Shown: piece by piece, positions 35,049 through 46,130 of the stretch
Numbering within the stretch: the stretch's first letter is position 1
Layout of the letters: the number at the start of each line of letters is the position of its first letter
Assembly (NCBI GenBank): GCA_020726505.1
Contig: JAHLEZ010000020.1
Coordinates: forward strand, 186,001-250,000
Source: Leptodontidium sp. MPI-SDFR-AT-0119
Taxonomy: Eukaryota; Ascomycota; Leotiomycetes; Helotiales; Leptodontidiaceae
Direction of reading: 5' to 3'
DNA: 64,000 nucleotides
The notes under the pieces: generated by a model
The model's database searches: none
What the model was told of the DNA's origin: nothing
The model's input: the letters and a program-made list of their open reading frames with translations, nothing else
Position numbers and translations under genes: made by a program

Positions 35049-37651
35049 ATGGCCAAATCTACGCCTCAAATCAAGCATGGAGGGTCCAAGAAGGGCAAGA
35101 AGAAGTCTCCTTTGGATGCTAGGATTGCTCGCATACGGAAGATGCCCAAATACAAGACCCCCGCTTATATGAGCCAGGAGGCTAGGATTCAGGCTGCTTT
35201 GGCGGCATATGAGAACCCAGATGATACCGATATTACCAGTCTACGTATCGCTGCTAGCGTTTTCCGTGGAGTTAGTTACTCTACGTTGAATAGTCGTTAT
35301 AAGAAGAGTAATAGTTCAAAGACGTTGGCTGAGAATGGGGGTCATAACAAGAAATTAAATGAGGCTCAAGAGGCGTCTTTAATATGGTATATTAATACTG
35401 CCATTGAGAGAGGCTTTCCTATGAGATATGATATGATTGTTGCCGCCGCAACTATGATATTAAGTCTCTCTATAGAGATATTCCAGCGAATTGGGCTGAA
35501 TTGGGCTAGAAGATGGGTGGACAGAATGGACGTTACTAGCCGATATTATACTTTGCGGACTACTCTAATAGACTAAAAGCGTAAAGATTGTATGACGATT
35601 GAAGAGATTACTAGTTGCTTTAAGAAGTTAGCTCTGGTGATGGCTAAATACTCAATACATTGGAAAGATATCTTCAATATGGACGAAATTGGCTTCAGGG
35701 TCGGGTACATTAGTAGTACAACGGTTATTACGCACAAGAACATCCGGAAGGTACGTTTTACTACTAAAAAACCGCTTATCCTGATGACTGAGTGCGTATT
35801 AACTGTTTCTAGGTTTTCACCCGTGACCCTGTCGACCGCGAGTCTGTGTCAATCATTAAGTGTATCTCTGCCGCTGGCTACGCCATTGATTGTTACATTA
35901 TTATACCGGGGACTGTCTACCTTGAGAAGATGTTTAATAACAACCTACCACCAGGCACAAAGATCTCTTGTAGTGAAAAGGGGTACTCAAGTGACGAGCT
36001 CGCATTAGAGTGGCTTCAACACTTTGATCAACAAACCAAAGGCCGCCAACAAGGCCCTTGGCGTCTCTTGATATTTGATGGCCATAGTAGCCATATGACC
36101 TACGAGTTTATCTCTAGGTGTGAGCAACTAAAGATTATACCTTTCTGTTTAATTGCTCACTTAACATATGCCACACAACCACTCGACGTTGCTTGTTTCT
36201 AGTCTGAAAAGCACTGGCATGGCCGAGCAATTGAAGATAGAATTAGAGACGGCTGTAACTCTTTTACTAAATACACCTTTCTTTAATGCCTTCACTAGAT
36301 CAGAGCCAAAACCTTTAAGAAAGAGACGATTCAGTCAGCCTTTAGGCGTACCGGCATATGGCCATTAAACGCGGATGTCATTATTAAAGCTTTTAAGCTT
36401 ACCTAGGATACTCAAATGGGCGACAAAGACACGGGTGGACGGGTGTATAACTATACCCCAGGTGATCTATCCACGGTAATCAATGTTCCTGCATCTAACG
36501 AGCCAGTGCCACGCTAGATTCCAGTTAATAACGAGTTCTGGGAGGCCGAAACAGCGTCAAACGAAGAATACGACTATATCCCGTGGACTTATAATGACGG
36601 AGCTTTCGACGATGAGCTAGAGGACGGAATTGAGCTTCCACAGCTCCCACGTGACGACAATGTTGATATTACAAACGATTTGATAGCTCCATTGGCAAGC
36701 TCTTGTATCGACGAATTACTAGAAGTGGCAATTACTCCAGAGTAACCTTCGCAACCTAGAGGCATAGAAGACTACGGGAATTACGGGCTTAAAAGTACGG
36801 CGGATGATCCTCGTTGGTACAGAAAGACGCCATTTTTTGGTACCCCATATGGAGCTAAAGGAATTAACGCACACGCCGAATTTCTTGAGACCTACGAAGA
36901 TATATTATCGTCTCTATCAAGGCGACTCTCTAATAAGAAGTTCCGCAAAGGTAGTACAGTTAGTGCGATTATGGCCGACGCCGCGCGCTAAGAGCTTACT
37001 TCAACCGTTCTAAATAATACTTGGGGCAGCAATTCCCTTGTACTGAATGACGAAGAGGGTGCTAGGAGAGTCAAACCTCGCGGTGGGGGCCGCGTAATCT
37101 CCTCTGGCGAAGGATTGCGAATCATCGGCGAAAGGAATGATACTGCCCAGGAGTCTAAACTTGCGAAGCTTTAAAGGGAGGCGAATATTGCTAGAAATAT
37201 ATTAAAGTTGGAAGAGGAGAGAGTTATTAAAGCTTTAGCTCGACAGCAAAAGAGGGAGGAGAAAGAAACTGCGAAGGTTCAAAAAAGAATGGAAAAGGCA
37301 CGCATCTGGGAGGAGAAAGCTCAGGCTAAAATACAACATAAACTCGACAAAGCTATGAAGTTACAAGCGTTGATTGGTACTGGGAAGAAGCCTAGGGGTC
37401 GGAAATCGACTATAATTAAAGAAGAAGAGGCTACACAACTAGAGCCTGTAGTTATGGCCGCATCTCAAAGACTAATTCGCGCCAAAAGACTAACACAAAA
37501 AGCGATTGAGATATCTAGCGACAACGAGCAAGAGGATGGCAGTGATATTGAGAGCCCTATAGAGTCAGATTCGTCCGCTGATTCCGATTCCGACGTCAAT
37601 TTGAGTGATAATGGTGGTGGTGGGCCTGTAGATTACGATGATTACAATTGA
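35049..37651 (+). pseudogene. Pogo-like transposase, inactivated by nine stop codons
   Basis: From the ATG at 35049 to the stop at 37649-37651 one frame runs without any frameshift, across a 62-nt intron (35751-35812). It would encode about 846 aa. Nine in-frame stops interrupt it, at 35574, 36200, 36284, 36296, 36404, 36515, 36743, 36989 and 37172; all are TAA or TAG and each could come from CAA or CAG by C-to-T. The family is shown by a HTH-like N-terminus (the VFRGVSYSTLNSRYKK segment), the first DDE aspartate in FNMDEIGFR, the second in LLIFDGHSSHMTYEF and the ATQPLDV block. The C-terminus has a long Lys/Glu/Arg coiled coil (about 37175-37400) and an acidic Ser/Asp tail. Confidence 0.92.
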
Positions 37652-38049
37652 GGGGTATCTGAGTTAGGGTTGAAGAGGGATTACATAAGCGAGTATCCCG
37701 AAACCTATATTTTTGATATAACCACTTATTTTCTACTACTAAACGTTATGCGATCGTTATATAAATCTCGGAATCGATTGGAATATATATAGTTCGTATA
37801 TCCCGTGGATCTTTTTTTATTAAAATCCATAAAAGGGCTAAGAAGTTAGACGTAGAAGTTGATATTTTGGCTGTTTTAAGCCCCGCGGGACCCCAAATTC
37901 TTGCTTAGTCTATTTAATTACGATGTACTACATGAATCGAATGACGTCATTTAAAGTGTGATTTATGTAGAATTTTGTTCCGGATTTAATGATCCAACTT
38001 TTAAGTCGATCATATTAGTAGTAAAAAAGTTATTCCTTGATTAAGTCGT

Positions 38050-38141
38050 CATGTCGAAGTTGCTGGTATGTCGAAGTTGGTGGTTCCGACCTACTTGCGT
38101 AGGTCGGAAAAAAAAACAAAAAAAATCAGGAAACCGACGAG
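38050..38141 (-). repeat. Right terminal inverted repeat, 92 bp
   Basis: Perfect inverted copy of 34642-34733, ending at the TA target duplication. The sequence between the transposase stop (37651) and this repeat (about 400 bp) is non-coding. Confidence 0.95.
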
Positions 38142-38143
38142 TA

Positions 38144-38877
38144 AAGGGAACAATTTGATAGGATATCACCACGTAACAAAACTGCATATTCCACAGTCTA
38201 AAATCTCAACTCGGAAGAAACAGTCCGTACTGTATGTATGCATGTGGGGGAGGGGGGAAGGGAGGAAGGAGAATTATTATCTGACTTTGCTTGACCTGAC
38301 AGCATCCCACCCACCCGCCACCGTTGGAAAATGCATGTCTCACTCTCACTCACCACCCGTACATAATAACTCTCCGGATCAACAGTCCGGGACGGCTCTT
38401 CTGCCGTCAAATCGATAGCTGGAAGTTTACTTTGTAATTTACGCTACGGAGGTGCAATGTGAATCCGGCACTCAATCCGGATTATCCAAAAGAAGAATTC
38501 AGTCAGTGGGGGGTCTATCCTCAATCCTGGGACGTCGAATTTCAATTTTTTTTTAATTTATATTTCAAGGTTAGATGTAAAGATAGAGATACAGACGGCG
38601 ATATCAGAAGAACCCCTCACTCAACGCATTAAAAACGCGTCTCTCTTCTCCATCCCCCTCCTATCCCAACCCCAGTCCAAAAAAAAACCGCGTCAAGCTT
38701 TCTCCCCCGTCGATCTTCACACCTCCCCTCCCCTCCACCCTATCCCGATTCCCAAGGCGCCAGGGGGCTAAGACGTTCCCGGGACTCCGTCCGTACCGTA
38801 CCATGCTTGCTCACGATCATTCATGCGTTGTTACACACCGCATCTTGCTCTTGCACTCGAGCCCGGTTTTCTTCCAG

Positions 38878-38923
<46 letters not shown>

Positions 38924-39667
38924 GTCAATTCAAACCCCGATGTCGAGCGTGTTCTTTGTTCTTCTTTTTCTTTCGAGTCCCGAGAGCTCAGCTGCCGACT
39001 CTCAAACGACTTTCAACTCTGGCTGACGTTAGCTCTAAATGGATTGGGACTGGCTGGCTGGGCATGGGTAATAAAGTAAGCTTAGCGAACTGCTGGGGAT
39101 CAAGTCACGCAGTGCTGGACAGCCATTGATGACATTGACTTTCATAGGGAATCTCATCGTCTGGATATTTCCGCTATCCAACATAGGCACACAATGAATT
39201 CCCCAATTAACCGTCCTCTGTTTCCGTAAATAAATACAATGGAAGAAAAGTACAAAGACAAAAATCGAACCAAGTGTGAAGTCTGACAAAAACTTCCAAG
39301 ACGAGGCTTAGTTCAGCTATGTTACTGAGTAATAATTTTAACGAGACTCTTTAACTACTTGTAATAATAGGCTCAAGTAAAACAGTTTGGCACTTGCAAT
39401 CTGTCATACAAAGTACCCTGGTACTTTCGGTTTATCACAAGTACTTGCAGGGGAAGAAGCTTTGGAATCGGAGAAATTTAAGATTATTAGAGTAAGATGG
39501 TTCTTTCATAGGGTCATCAATCCTTAAGCTGCCCTAGTCTCAATATTTGTAGGGAGTCACGCTAATTACTACGTGAGATGCCAACTGAGAAAAGCAGTGC
39601 ATTCCGCCGCCGCAGACACAGCACGCAGCAGCCTCGTTGAGCAAAAATGGTTGAATTTCTTCTAATC
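38144..39667. other. Intergenic region with a TC microsatellite
   Basis: Includes a run of about 20 TC units at 38880-38919. No gene seen. The overlapping frames across the TC run are low-complexity artefacts. Confidence 0.5.
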
Positions 39668-40272
39668 CTAGGAGCTAGTAGTCATAACCTTCTTGAAAAT
39701 AGGTGAAGTGTCAAAATAGACACGGAAATCGATAAACTTCCACTTTCCTCCACTGCATGATGGGGCAAGTTTCATATAACTCATAGAAGGAATAACGACT
39801 GGATTCTTATCCCCATGCGCTTTAATTACATATTCCACCAGCTGTGACGTGATTATCGTATTCTCCTCCGCATCTATTTGCGTAATCAGTCTTGTATATG
39901 TACTTAAATGCGAGATGAGAGGGCCATATACCGAGATTGAGAGTTTGGTTGTCGTGATACATACTATCAAAAAGGTCATACCAGTCGGCCAAAAGCTAAT
40001 ATAATTAGCAAGCTATACTTTGTTTTGTAGTAGAGGATATAGGAATTACCTTTTTAATCTCGTTTTTACCCTGTACTATCGGTTGATTTCCGAACTGACA
40101 AAGCGCATCTTCATCATAGTAACTCCCGGTTTCCTCTACCCTTAGAGCGTCCACATCGGCAAAGAACTGGAATAAAGTGAGTTCCAGACACAGTGAGCAA
40201 GTAGCGGTGCCTGCCACTTACCTCTTTTGTGAGGCGGATGGCCTCCTCTCTGGTGATGGTGCGAGTGGACAT
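39668..40272 (-). CDS. SnoaL-like (NTF2-fold) protein, 145 aa
   Basis: Four exons on the minus strand: 40272-40222, 40166-40050, 39995-39932 and 39873-39668. The introns are 54 to 58 nt, GT...AG, and frame is kept. The protein has the NTF2-like alpha+beta cone pattern: an N-terminal helix (TREEAIRLTKEFFADVDAL), a YYDEDALCQFGNQP strand region, the IKKLLADWYDLFDSM helix and C-terminal strands (NTIITSQLVEYVIKAHG, then KWKFIDFRVYFDTSPI). Proteins of this type act as small cyclases, isomerases or dehydratases, or have no known activity; no substrate is implied. It lies 546 bp from, and divergent to, the DUF1857 gene, so the two may share a promoter. Confidence 0.8.
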
Positions 40273-40818
40273 ACTGCAATTACAATTGAGAGATGACAAA
40301 GTAGACTTGGTGGCCTGATCCATGGCGTAATGCTGTGCTTATAGCCTTTCATACCTAGGGTCTATTCCGGCTTTGCGGACTCTTGATCCAAATACTGTAA
40401 CTCCGGAGATGCCACCCGTACCCCGTACCCCGCGCCCATAACCCCGCACCTTCCAAGCGCGATGATGAATCACAACTGACTGTCACCGGGGAAATGCACG
40501 GAGTAATCGATCGATATGGTGATCGATATTTCATACGTCTAAACACCGCTTTCCCCGGCTCAAGGGATCTGAAGAAGTCACGTAAGAAGTCGCGGCTTAA
40601 CGAGCTTACCAAAGCCGATGCCGATCCACAATATTCTCCGGAGCGGAACGAGGTGGCGGGCCAGAAAGAAAGGATAATTGGCGGGCCGGCTCGTCCTTTT
40701 ACTGTCTACTGTAATTAACGCGGAGAGGATCTTTCTTAGCTTTGACATTCCACTATCTAGTTACGACTATTCTAAGTGGTACCTACCAACACCACCGTAT
40801 TGATTCGCCGCTACAAAA
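40273..40818. promoter_or_regulatory. Shared divergent promoter region of SnoaL-like and DUF1857 genes
   Basis: A 546-bp stretch between two outward-facing starts. It holds tandem GTACCCC units at about 40418-40433 and repeated ATCGATCGATAT and GATCGATAT motifs at 40506-40530. No binding factor can be assigned. Confidence 0.4.
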
Positions 40819-41452
40819 ATGGTCCAGATTAGAGCTGCACGTTCTGTGCCTGTCAATCCTCCTGGTGCAGCATTTATTCTCAAACACACACAACTCTGGA
40901 CAGCTCTGCAACGCAAGGTCCGACATGCTACAGAGTTCGTGCCGTTAATGAAGTCATGCACCGTATTGAAGGACGAAGGTGATGTGGTACTCCGTGATGC
41001 TATTCTCGTGCAAGAAAACGGTGCTGTAAGAGAAATGAGAGAGGAAGTGACATCCTACTCGCAGCAGTGGGTATGTATCACCACTAAGCTTCGGTACAGT
41101 TTGCATTGAACCGTTCTGTCAAGAATTGGAGAGCATTGGAGTGCTGATTGTACCACCCGCTAGATTATCTTCCGTCAGACGGACGGTTCTACGACCACTA
41201 ATTTGATCTCCAACAGCCCTCAAGAAGGCGACGAGGGCCTCATTCTGTCCTACATCTTTGAATGGAACTATCCTAATCTCAAAGAAGAAAGCCGCGAATA
41301 TGATGAGATAGTGGCGGCGACTGAGAAAGTAAGCCTGAGAAAAACTTCAATCAATATCCATTTTACTTATACTCAGTTAGATGGCTTTGACAGCAGTCGA
41401 GAAATCCATAGAGGTGTCTCGATCCATGGTCACAGAAGGAAAGATTCAATGA
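40819..41452 (+). CDS. DUF1857 / AtaL-like SRPBCC-fold protein, 162 aa
   Basis: Three exons: 40819-41070, 41164-41328 and 41381-41452, with introns of 93 and 52 nt and frame kept. The N-terminus (VPVNPPGAAFILKHTQLW, then LQRKVRHATEFVPLMKSC) and the later TDGSTTTNLIS and LILSYIFEWNYPNL blocks are the hallmarks of the DUF1857 family (AtaL-like, named from the acetylaranotin cluster). The third exon adds MALTAVEKSIEVSRSM, the expected C-terminal helix, which supports the acceptor at 41380 over the one at 41376. The fold binds hydrophobic ligands; the biochemical role is unknown. The usual family length is about 160 aa. Confidence 0.87.
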
Positions 41453-41718
41453 GGTCTCCTTTCTGGTCAATATCTTAGACTTAAATTGAAAGTCAAAAGT
41501 TTATCTTAGTTTTATGTCTGTCAAATTGAAAGAACAAATGGTAACGAGAAGAATACGCTCTCAAATAATATAATACTTTTTGGTTATAATTCCCGCTAGC
41601 AGGAACTTAGCCATGCGCATCACTCCAGGCGTTCTCTACCATCGTGGCATGGTCTCACATTGAAACATGTCATATGAAGTACGTTGCTTCACATATGAAA
41701 GTTTGTGTTCTCATGCGT

Positions 41719-42507
41719 CTATTCCCAAATTCCGCTCTCCAATCCCAAACCCCCATCCACAACAAGAGACACTCCTGTGATAAAGAATGCGCGTTCGCTA
41801 GACAGCCAGACTATGGCGTTGGAAATATCCTCAGATCGAGCATTTCTTTGTAGTGGCGTAAGTGTCTCCATTTTTCTAATGAATTGATCATTCTGTGTTG
41901 CAACAAGAAGGGGAGTTGTGGTTGGCCCTGGTGCAACCGTATTCACTCTGATACCTTCTGGCCCATAATATAATGCATCGAGTATGCCGCCATGCCGTTG
42001 CACAAAATTTCTACCAGCTGGCTGTTGACGTTGACTATGCGTCCACGACTATTTCCTCTCGGCCGCCGTTCTTGTTTCAACATCTGCCTGATTATCGCCC
42101 TTTCACACAAAAAGACCTACACAATTACCATTCTACGTCTACTCTCTCTTATAGTTGATGGAATAAATGCTCACCTACTCCTTTCTGGTTGACTGCGAAC
42201 ACTTTATCATACATTTCAGATGTGCTCTCATGCACTGGATGTAGCAGGGTGCATAGCGCCAGCCACATTTGCTGCATTATGAATGCCCCCGAATTTTGTT
42301 GCTACGTTTGAATAGAACTGATCCACGAGCGCTTCGTCCGTCACGTCGAACTTGCTGATCTCTACAACTGCGTCGGGAGATTTTTGGAGATGAAATTGCG
42401 AGTCTCCTCCAGTCCAGACAGGGACAAATCGCCAAGAGCGATGTTCTTACAACCGCCAAGAGCGAATTGAATCGCTGTGGCTCTCCCAATACCTAAGCAT
42501 TTGTTGG
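41719..42507 (-). pseudogene. Short-chain dehydrogenase/reductase (SDR) pseudogene
   Basis: Read on the minus strand, SDR blocks appear in order but in different frames. GIGRATAIQFALGG (end of the cofactor loop) and ALGDLSLSGLEET start near 42500. A frame change near an A5 run at about 42383 leads into ISKFDVTDEALVDQFY and NAANVAGAM. Another near 42245 leads into SEMYDKVFAVNQKG. An intron-like gap is followed by RGRIVNVNSQL near 42050. The active-site Tyr segment (MAAYS) near 41990 runs straight into ALYYGPEGIRVNTVAPGPT in another frame, so about 15 residues with the catalytic Lys are missing. The end (VSLVVDGGLGLE) is normal. No proper start is seen. It cannot make an active enzyme. Confidence 0.8.
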
Positions 42508-42942
42508 TATCACAGGTGTGATACTGCATATGCAAGTATATGGGGTACTGTTTGGTTGTATTGAAATCGATTGTATTCTTTCGACTACTTAACGTAGAGC
42601 CAGCTAATATACGTGTTGCCACAAAGGGCTAGGCCCTTTGTGGCCTAGAGCCGACACGTAATGTCGCATGCTCACGTGAGTAGGTGAATGCCAGGTGGAT
42701 TCATCCCGACAGCATTGTTAGCAATTAAGCTCCAACGACGTAACTGGTTTGGGCGTGCGTACCAGAGGATGCACAGGTAATGACAGAGGTACCGTCTTTT
42801 ATGAGTGGCATTATATTGGTAAATGTGAAGAAAAAGATTCAAGGTGGGATTTGGCGATAACGTTTCTTAATATGTCAAGCACAAACATACGAGCAATGAT
42901 CTATAAACGTCCAGATTCCATACCGCGAGGTACAGTAGCCCG
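42508..42942. other. Intergenic with a 25-bp inverted repeat
   Basis: Contains a perfect inverted repeat at 42619-42643 (arms CCACAAAGGG and CCCTTTGTGG around 5 nt) and a CTCACGTGAG palindrome at 42672-42681. No gene seen. Confidence 0.5.
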
Positions 42943-43044
42943 CTAGCAGAGGCTGCAGTGTTTCTGTTCAGCAGTCGGGCCTCAGCCATCACGGGAGTCA
43001 ATCTTCCTGTTGATTGTGGAGCAACTTTGTTGCATTTGGTTTGA
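42943..43044 (+). pseudogene. Fragment of a second SDR, C-terminal end only
   Basis: This 33-codon stretch reads LAEAAVFLFSSRASAITG then VNLPVDCGATLLHLV and a stop. That is the C-terminal helix and final strand of a classical SDR (the AEAAVFL...ITG...VDGG pattern). Nothing upstream in this frame extends it, so it is a relic. It faces the opposite way to the SDR pseudogene next to it and is not the missing part of it. Confidence 0.65.
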
Positions 43045-44365
43045 ATCGTTTGATGATGGATCATGGAAAGGTGACTTCGGGGAAGCTTCAATGCCAACTA
43101 CCCGCCAGTATGCAGTCGATATTACAAGAAGACAATAATGTAATGGGAACAATTCTAAGGGCGATAGGTAATAAAAGCATCCTCGAGTAATAATTGATCC
43201 CGTTGAATTTTCTCAAGAGATTGAGCTTTCTTTTGGCCACTATAAATTCCCAACAGAAAGAGCGCGGTTCCTTGTTACCTCTAAGAATAAAAGCCGAGAT
43301 CTGATCCTTTGGGGAACCCACTGCAGGTATTAGACGATTAATCAAAACCTCATATCGAGAAAGTTTAGGCTGTTGTGTTGTGCAACTAAGCAGAATATAC
43401 CCCAAATTTCGTGGAGGTAGATAGCTTCTCAGGGTGTAGCCTTGTAAGGACGCCATGAAACTTTGTGGCGAGATCCTCTGGAGGGCTCAATCGCGTTCCA
43501 GGCATTGTGGCCTCAAGAGCACACCCTATGATAAAGTGACTTCGGTTATAGCGCTTGGTCCCTGTATTTGTCCTGCCAGCACAAGCCGTAATGAAGTGAG
43601 TCTAGTGGTTGAATATTAGGTCCTTCAAACCCTTCAAGACCGGACTTTTTACCCCAACCTCCGCTCTCTTACGATATTAATAGTGCATGCTTTACGCTCA
43701 CTGGGAGCATGTGTTTAGGATCGGTCGAACACGCGGCAAGCACGACTACATCAAGCCAAATTGAGCAAACAGTAAAGCATGAATCATCAGCTATAGTGAC
43801 TTCGATGTACTTGTAGGTACCGTATTATTCTTAAATCTGCCATGTGATTGTCATCAGGTTTTGTTTCCAAATTCCGTCGGCTCTGGTCATCTTCCTTCTG
43901 GTTTGACTATGTGTCACAAGAGTTTCCGGAATATGGAAGTCGGCTCTATCTGAACTTGAGGCTTTATACCTTGACCAGATAGCTTGTCAAGTGGATATGA
44001 TTTATACTTGAGTCGTCTCATAGTGTTTTGTGGTATTGAGAGTCCCTCCATTCTTTTCGTCAATTATGATTTCTTCGGAGGAGCCGGACACTCCGTGTTT
44101 CTTGGAGGCCCAGCTGGTGGTTAGTATGGTTGGTAAAAAATGTCCTCACTGAAGATCATGACTTGATCTACGTCACCAAATAATTTTGCTGTCACCTCGA
44201 GTGGAATACCTGAATGTGCGTTAATCTTCTTCTCGCTCGTGATCAGATTAGAGGGTATAATTACCTTTAGTCTCTGGATAGCGGCAAATGACATAGACAA
44301 CACTGAGGGAGGGAATTATGATGAAAGGATAAAAGATTATTAAGGAACAGCGTTATATTTTAGAC
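43045..44365. other. Intergenic region before the second A+T-rich block
   Basis: Ordinary composition up to about 44330, then a sharp shift to A+T-rich transposon sequence. A 122-codon minus-strand frame (43456-43088) begins with ATG but has no recognisable feature and is not called. Confidence 0.45.
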
Positions 44366-44635
44366 GTGCCGTTACTTTGCCTAGAATTAGTAGTCACTAG
44401 AAAAAATAATTACCTAATTATATCAGTTATAATGGCCGGTATTAAGACAAAAGTATTAATAGATTTAAGAGCTATAAGACGCTTTATAAACCCTAGCTTT
44501 ATTAAAAAACACAACATTTTTATATTACACTATTATCGCCCTTACCGTCTAAACCTATTAGACGGCAAGGAGGCGGGCTAAGACGGGTAAGTCCGAGAAA
44601 AGACCTAAGGGATAATATTAACTATATAAGATTAC

Positions 44636-44920
44636 TGTGGTGGGGAAGGCTCTCAGTAGCTTCTTTCTCACCTGACCGGATAAGCTCTTTCCACATAAAA
44701 GGGCTTAACACTTGAAAACAACTCAATAACCAAGAACTTTTCATAGATATTATCTAATACACTTTTTTCTCCTCCCCTCCCTCGACTTTTTATACTCTTC
44801 AGATATATATTATCTTTAGATTTAATTAATCCGCGATTTCCTACACCTAAAGTCTCTCCCGTACCTCACTACATGCTACCTCTCTTGTTGTGTGGTTTAT
44901 TGGGCTTTATCCCTCCCACA
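44636..44920 (-). repeat. Short LTR-like repeat, copy 1 (285 bp)
   Basis: Begins TGTGG and ends CCACA, with a 4-bp direct repeat TTAC on both sides (44632-44635 and 44921-44924). It is the reverse complement of the repeat at 50299-50579. The Gypsy protease frame continues across it. It has no coding capacity and fits a solo LTR or a very small non-autonomous LTR element. Confidence 0.82.
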
Positions 44921-46130
44921 TTACAAAGAAACTATTTACTTCGACCTTATTAATATTAAAAGACATAATATAATATTAAAACCCTAATAGCTAAGTAACT
45001 ATAACCTTAGTATAAATTAAGTAATTAAGAAAGTTAGGTTCGACTATTATTAATAGCGACACAATTAACTAACCGGTATAAGAAAGGCTAGCGCCGCCTC
45101 CTTAATAATAACGCTAATAGACTCTAGCTAAACGAGTTAGACTCTTAATTAAAAAAAAATCTATAGGTTATTTTAGTTAAAAGGATAATATACGAGATTA
45201 ACTGCTCGTATTATATAAGAAGTTTACAAGAATATTCGAAGATCCGTAGGACATAAGGGCTCTCCCCGAGTATTAGCCTTAAGATTACGAAATTAACTTT
45301 AAAAATAAGTTTATACTTATTGCAAAGAAACTTCGATATTATAACTACGTAATTACAAAGACGTTTAAAGAATACTAGGAGTTAAAAGTAAAAAAAAAAA
45401 AATTTAGAAGTCAAAATCGCTATACGCTATTAATATATTAATCGCTAAGAAATAAGGGGACCTTAAGGGGAGGCCTTATAGCGACTACTATATAATTAAT
45501 AACGGAATTATACGAGATGTTTATCTTTTGCCTAATATATAATACTTATAAGATAGGTTAACTAAGGCAAAAGTTTATATTAAATTAAACTAGTGTAACG
45601 CGTTTAATTTAATTTAAATTAAAGAAGGACATAAATGGAAAACCGCCTTTGTGTTACCTTTAGGCTTGTGAGAATATACAGTAATGCCGTTCGGACTTAC
45701 GAACGTACCTGTTATATACTAGAGGCAGAATAATAAGATTTTACGGGATTTTATTAGTAAGTTTATTATATATTACTTAGACGACATATTAGTTTACTCG
45801 GAAAACCTCGAGGAACACTAGGGGCACGTTATCGTAATTATAAAAGCCTTACTTAAGGCAAATTCTAAATTAAAACTATTAAAATGTAAATTCTCAGTCG
45901 AACGAGTTACTTTCTTAGGCTATATAATACGCCCGGGACAAATAAGTATTAACCTAAAGAAAATCTAAGCCGTAAAAGAATAAGAGTCGCTAAAAAACGT
46001 TAAGAATATATAATCCTAGTTAAAATTCGCTAACTTCTACTAATAGTTTATTTAAAGATATTTTAAAATTATAGAGCCGCTTATTAACTTAACTAAAAAG
46101 GGTGTCCCCTTTACTTAAGACGAGCGTTAT

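Larger units (their letters stand above)
34642..38141 (+). mobile_element. Complete pogo-like (Tc1/mariner superfamily) DNA transposon, 3500 bp
   Basis: The element has 92-bp terminal inverted repeats that are identical, and is flanked by TA on both sides (34640-34641 and 38142-38143), the target duplication of the Tc1/mariner superfamily. It contains one transposase gene on the plus strand, now broken. Its composition is closer to the gene region than to the RIP-rich blocks, so it is a fairly recent insertion into a gene-poor stretch. Confidence 0.95.

Noticed and set aside
35574..37174. Idea that TAA/TAG are read as Gln in this organism
   Set aside because: Intact genes in the same window end normally at TAA and TAG (for example 16061 and 14273), so the transposase stops are real.
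38803..39129. Overlapping Ser/Leu-rich frames across the TC microsatellite
   Set aside because: All three frames are open because of the dinucleotide repeat; no coding evidence.
43088..43456. 122-codon ATG-started minus-strand frame
   Set aside because: No recognisable domain, no supporting context, and a length that chance can give.
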